Assembly (NCBI RefSeq): GCF_001039355.2 | Contig: NW_019773936.1 | Coordinates: 370,643 to 434,642, forward strand | Reading direction: 5' to 3' | Origin: Lingula anatina | Lineage: Eukaryota; Brachiopoda; Lingulata; Lingulida; Lingulidae | Length of the DNA stretch: 64,000 nucleotides | Shown here: in pieces, positions 62,006 to 64,000 of the stretch | How the letters are laid out: the number at the start of each line of letters is the position of its first letter | How positions within the stretch are numbered: the stretch's first letter is position 1 | Notes under the pieces: generated by a model | What the model was told of the DNA's origin: nothing | The model's database searches: none | What the model saw: the letters and a program-made list of their open reading frames with translations, nothing else | Program-made: the position numbers and the translations under genes

Positions 62006-64000
62006 AAGATAAGGGTTTTTTTGTAACATAAGGCATTGGTATCTGTGTTGAGTTTCTTCTGTTGGTGTGTATAACTCGAACGAACTGTGTTTCATTACTT
62101 TAATGAGAGTGAATTCAAAATGAAAGATATTCACAATACGCATTGATATTACCAAAGAATGTGGATATAGTAAATCGACCAGCCTGTGGTTCTGCCAATC
62201 ACTGAGACCACGCCCAACATTGCCTCTGTTGGTGGCCACGCCCTCCTACTTCTTTGACATAATATTGAATTAGTTAATGTAATTTATGTTTGACACAACT
62301 GAGGCTGAATTGTCCACCCTCAATTTCAATGAACTTCATTAGTGGTCTTTGGCTATCATTTAGTAATATCAGCTCATATGATCAGATTGATTACTATGAT
62401 ATAAACTAATTATATTACTGTCCTAGTAATTCGAATATCCCAAGGTCCGTGAACCGGAAAACAATTGCTAGGCCCACGTCTGGTCCTCGCTGAGACTCGA
62501 GTCTCAGCGTCATTTGTCATTCGTCACCCTCCTAGGCGTCATCATCCGCTTTTATTATATAACCCCTCTATCCTAATCGTTTTAACAATAATAACAATGT
62601 AGCAAACTGTTGCCTGTATTAAATGTTATGGCCTTAGGGATAAAAATTATATATCAAATATTCAATAAGACTCATCATCCTAAAAATTATGATGCGACGA
62701 GTCAGCAAAAGTTATTATTTACCAATAATTTTGCACAAATTTCATTTGTGGGGTTGCAAAGAGGCCCCCACTACAATTGAGCATGTGCAGAATGCACATG
62801 TTCGTAACTAAGCTCTGGAGATTGTTGTCGCCATAAAATGTCGTTTGACTACGCCAAACTTTCCTTTTAGACGGTAGATTCACTCAGAAACAAAGGCAAA
62901 CTAATTCGTTGCCGATAGCACTTGCAGATAGCAGCACCATACAGAGTCTGATTAAAAACTTTCATGGCAATTGAAGAACTTTTACCACTGTGCAATGGAG
63001 TCCGAAAACAGCACTTGGCACAAATGTGAAACTGCCCAGTGCAAGGCCAAGAATTCAATCAGTATTTTCANTCGTGGGTAATTCATGATAATTGACAAAT
63101 TAACGGCCTGATGCCGATAGACAGCAACGCTGTGCTATGCTTCAAGCAACCCCTGACCAAATATCGCTTGGGTTTTTAAAAAATTTCTGTTGTACACACG
63201 TACTAAGAAGTTTGCCGTGTATTGCCTAGCCTACCCTCAGCAAAACGCACATATTTTCAGAAATAGTGATTTTAGACGGTAGATTCACTCAGAAACATAG
63301 GCAAACTAATTTATTGCCGATAGCACCAGCAGATAGCAGCACCATACAGAGTCTGATTAAAAACTTTCTTGGCAATTGAAGAACTTTTACCACTGTACAA
63401 TGGAGTCCAAAAAAGCACTTGACACAAATGTGAAACTGCCCAGTGCAAGGCCAAGAATTCAATCAGCATTTTCAATCATATTATCAGATTCTACATAAAT
63501 TGACTGACAATATCACTACTCAGTATTTAATTAATCTCTTAATCCAAAATTCCTATCATCATTTAATAATAATGCAAAATTCTTCTTTCAGATTGCTATT
63601 TATTTTAAATTTTAATGCTGCAGCTGTTCCAAAATAATCTTGTAGTAGAGGAAAAATACAAATAAGAAGTGGAAGACCAATTTTACCCACATTATTCAAT
63701 TATTTGAATATAATTGAATAAGATCACGATTTAACAAATTAAAATAATCTTTCATGAACTCTTTCATGAATAACATATTAAACAAAATTAAAGTTATAAA
63801 TTAGTGATAATGGCTTATTCTGGAATATATGACCTCTGCACATCATCAGTACCTGACTTGGTACAGTATAGTTACTACTTGGATACAGAGTTAGATTTAA
63901 TAATGTAACAATAAGAACAAAATATTACAATAAACTTCTCTGCACGTGTCAGACGCTTGTTACCATGAACTAACACTACTTGACAATGGGCTGAGCACTT
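62006..64000. other. No supported gene
   Basis: Short open frames only, with no domain or splice pattern. The direct repeat at 62866-63477 and the single N at 63071 are the only structures noted. Confidence 0.6.
62866..63477. repeat. Direct repeat of about 205 bp bounded by an N
   Basis: 62866-63070 and 63270-63477 share TTTTAGACGGTAGATTCACT to AAGAATTCAATCAG. The N at 63071 follows the first copy. Allelic redundancy at a contig join is likely. Confidence 0.65.

Noticed and set aside
1-64000. CRISPR array, bacterial operon, rRNA or tRNA genes
   Set aside because: No regularly spaced direct repeats with unique spacers, no tRNA cloverleaf recognised, and the introns show a eukaryotic genome.

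Overview
This is an intron-rich, AT-rich invertebrate animal scaffold. It carries two long secreted-protein genes in a head-to-head arrangement, many DNA-transposon relics, two large N gaps, and seven single-N contig joins. The species cannot be fixed from sequence alone; a mollusc, hemichordate, echinoderm or cephalochordate would all fit. Several joins sit beside near-identical duplicated blocks, which indicates a heterozygous genome whose alleles were not collapsed.

Minus-strand gene (ATG at 49248, running off the left edge). I reconstructed 44 coding exons by hand. Every junction has a GT-AG site (one is GC-AG), and the reading phase matches across every junction. One exon has an internal frame change. 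The window holds about 13.8 kb of coding sequence, roughly 4,600 residues. In order the protein has: a signal peptide; a vitellogenin/apolipoprotein N-terminal lipid-transfer domain (LPD_N, about residues 25-650); a long helical segment (about 650-1015); a domain resembling LECT2 and M23 metallopeptidases (about 1017-1150) that has lost one zinc ligand; a cysteine-containing beta-rich module I do not recognise (about 1250-1720); and a very long chain of fibronectin-III-like repeats, each ending in a D-T-T-P-P-like motif, interrupted by a PAN/apple-like domain and an N-glycosylation-rich tandem repeat. One exon alone is 5,353 bp.

Plus-strand gene (ATG at 49721, to a contig break at 60350). Ten exons in matching phase encode a signal peptide, a thrombospondin-1-like start, cysteine-rich and EGF-like exons, and then fibronectin-III-like repeats of the same type. 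The two ATGs are 472 bp apart, which suggests a shared bidirectional promoter.

Layout. 1-8968: 3' part of the minus gene in this window. 8989-16355: two versions of the same four to five exons, probably alleles; one carries a TTAA-flanked MITE absent from the other. 16644-49248: the rest of the minus gene, with introns holding Tc1 relics, two hAT-like MITEs with 8-bp target duplications, a palindromic foldback, a LINE 3' tail and local tandem repeats. 49249-49720: intergenic. 49721-60349: the plus gene, with a duplicated exon-2 block and a duplicated exon-6/7 block at contig joins. 60350-64000: no convincing gene, two duplicated blocks.
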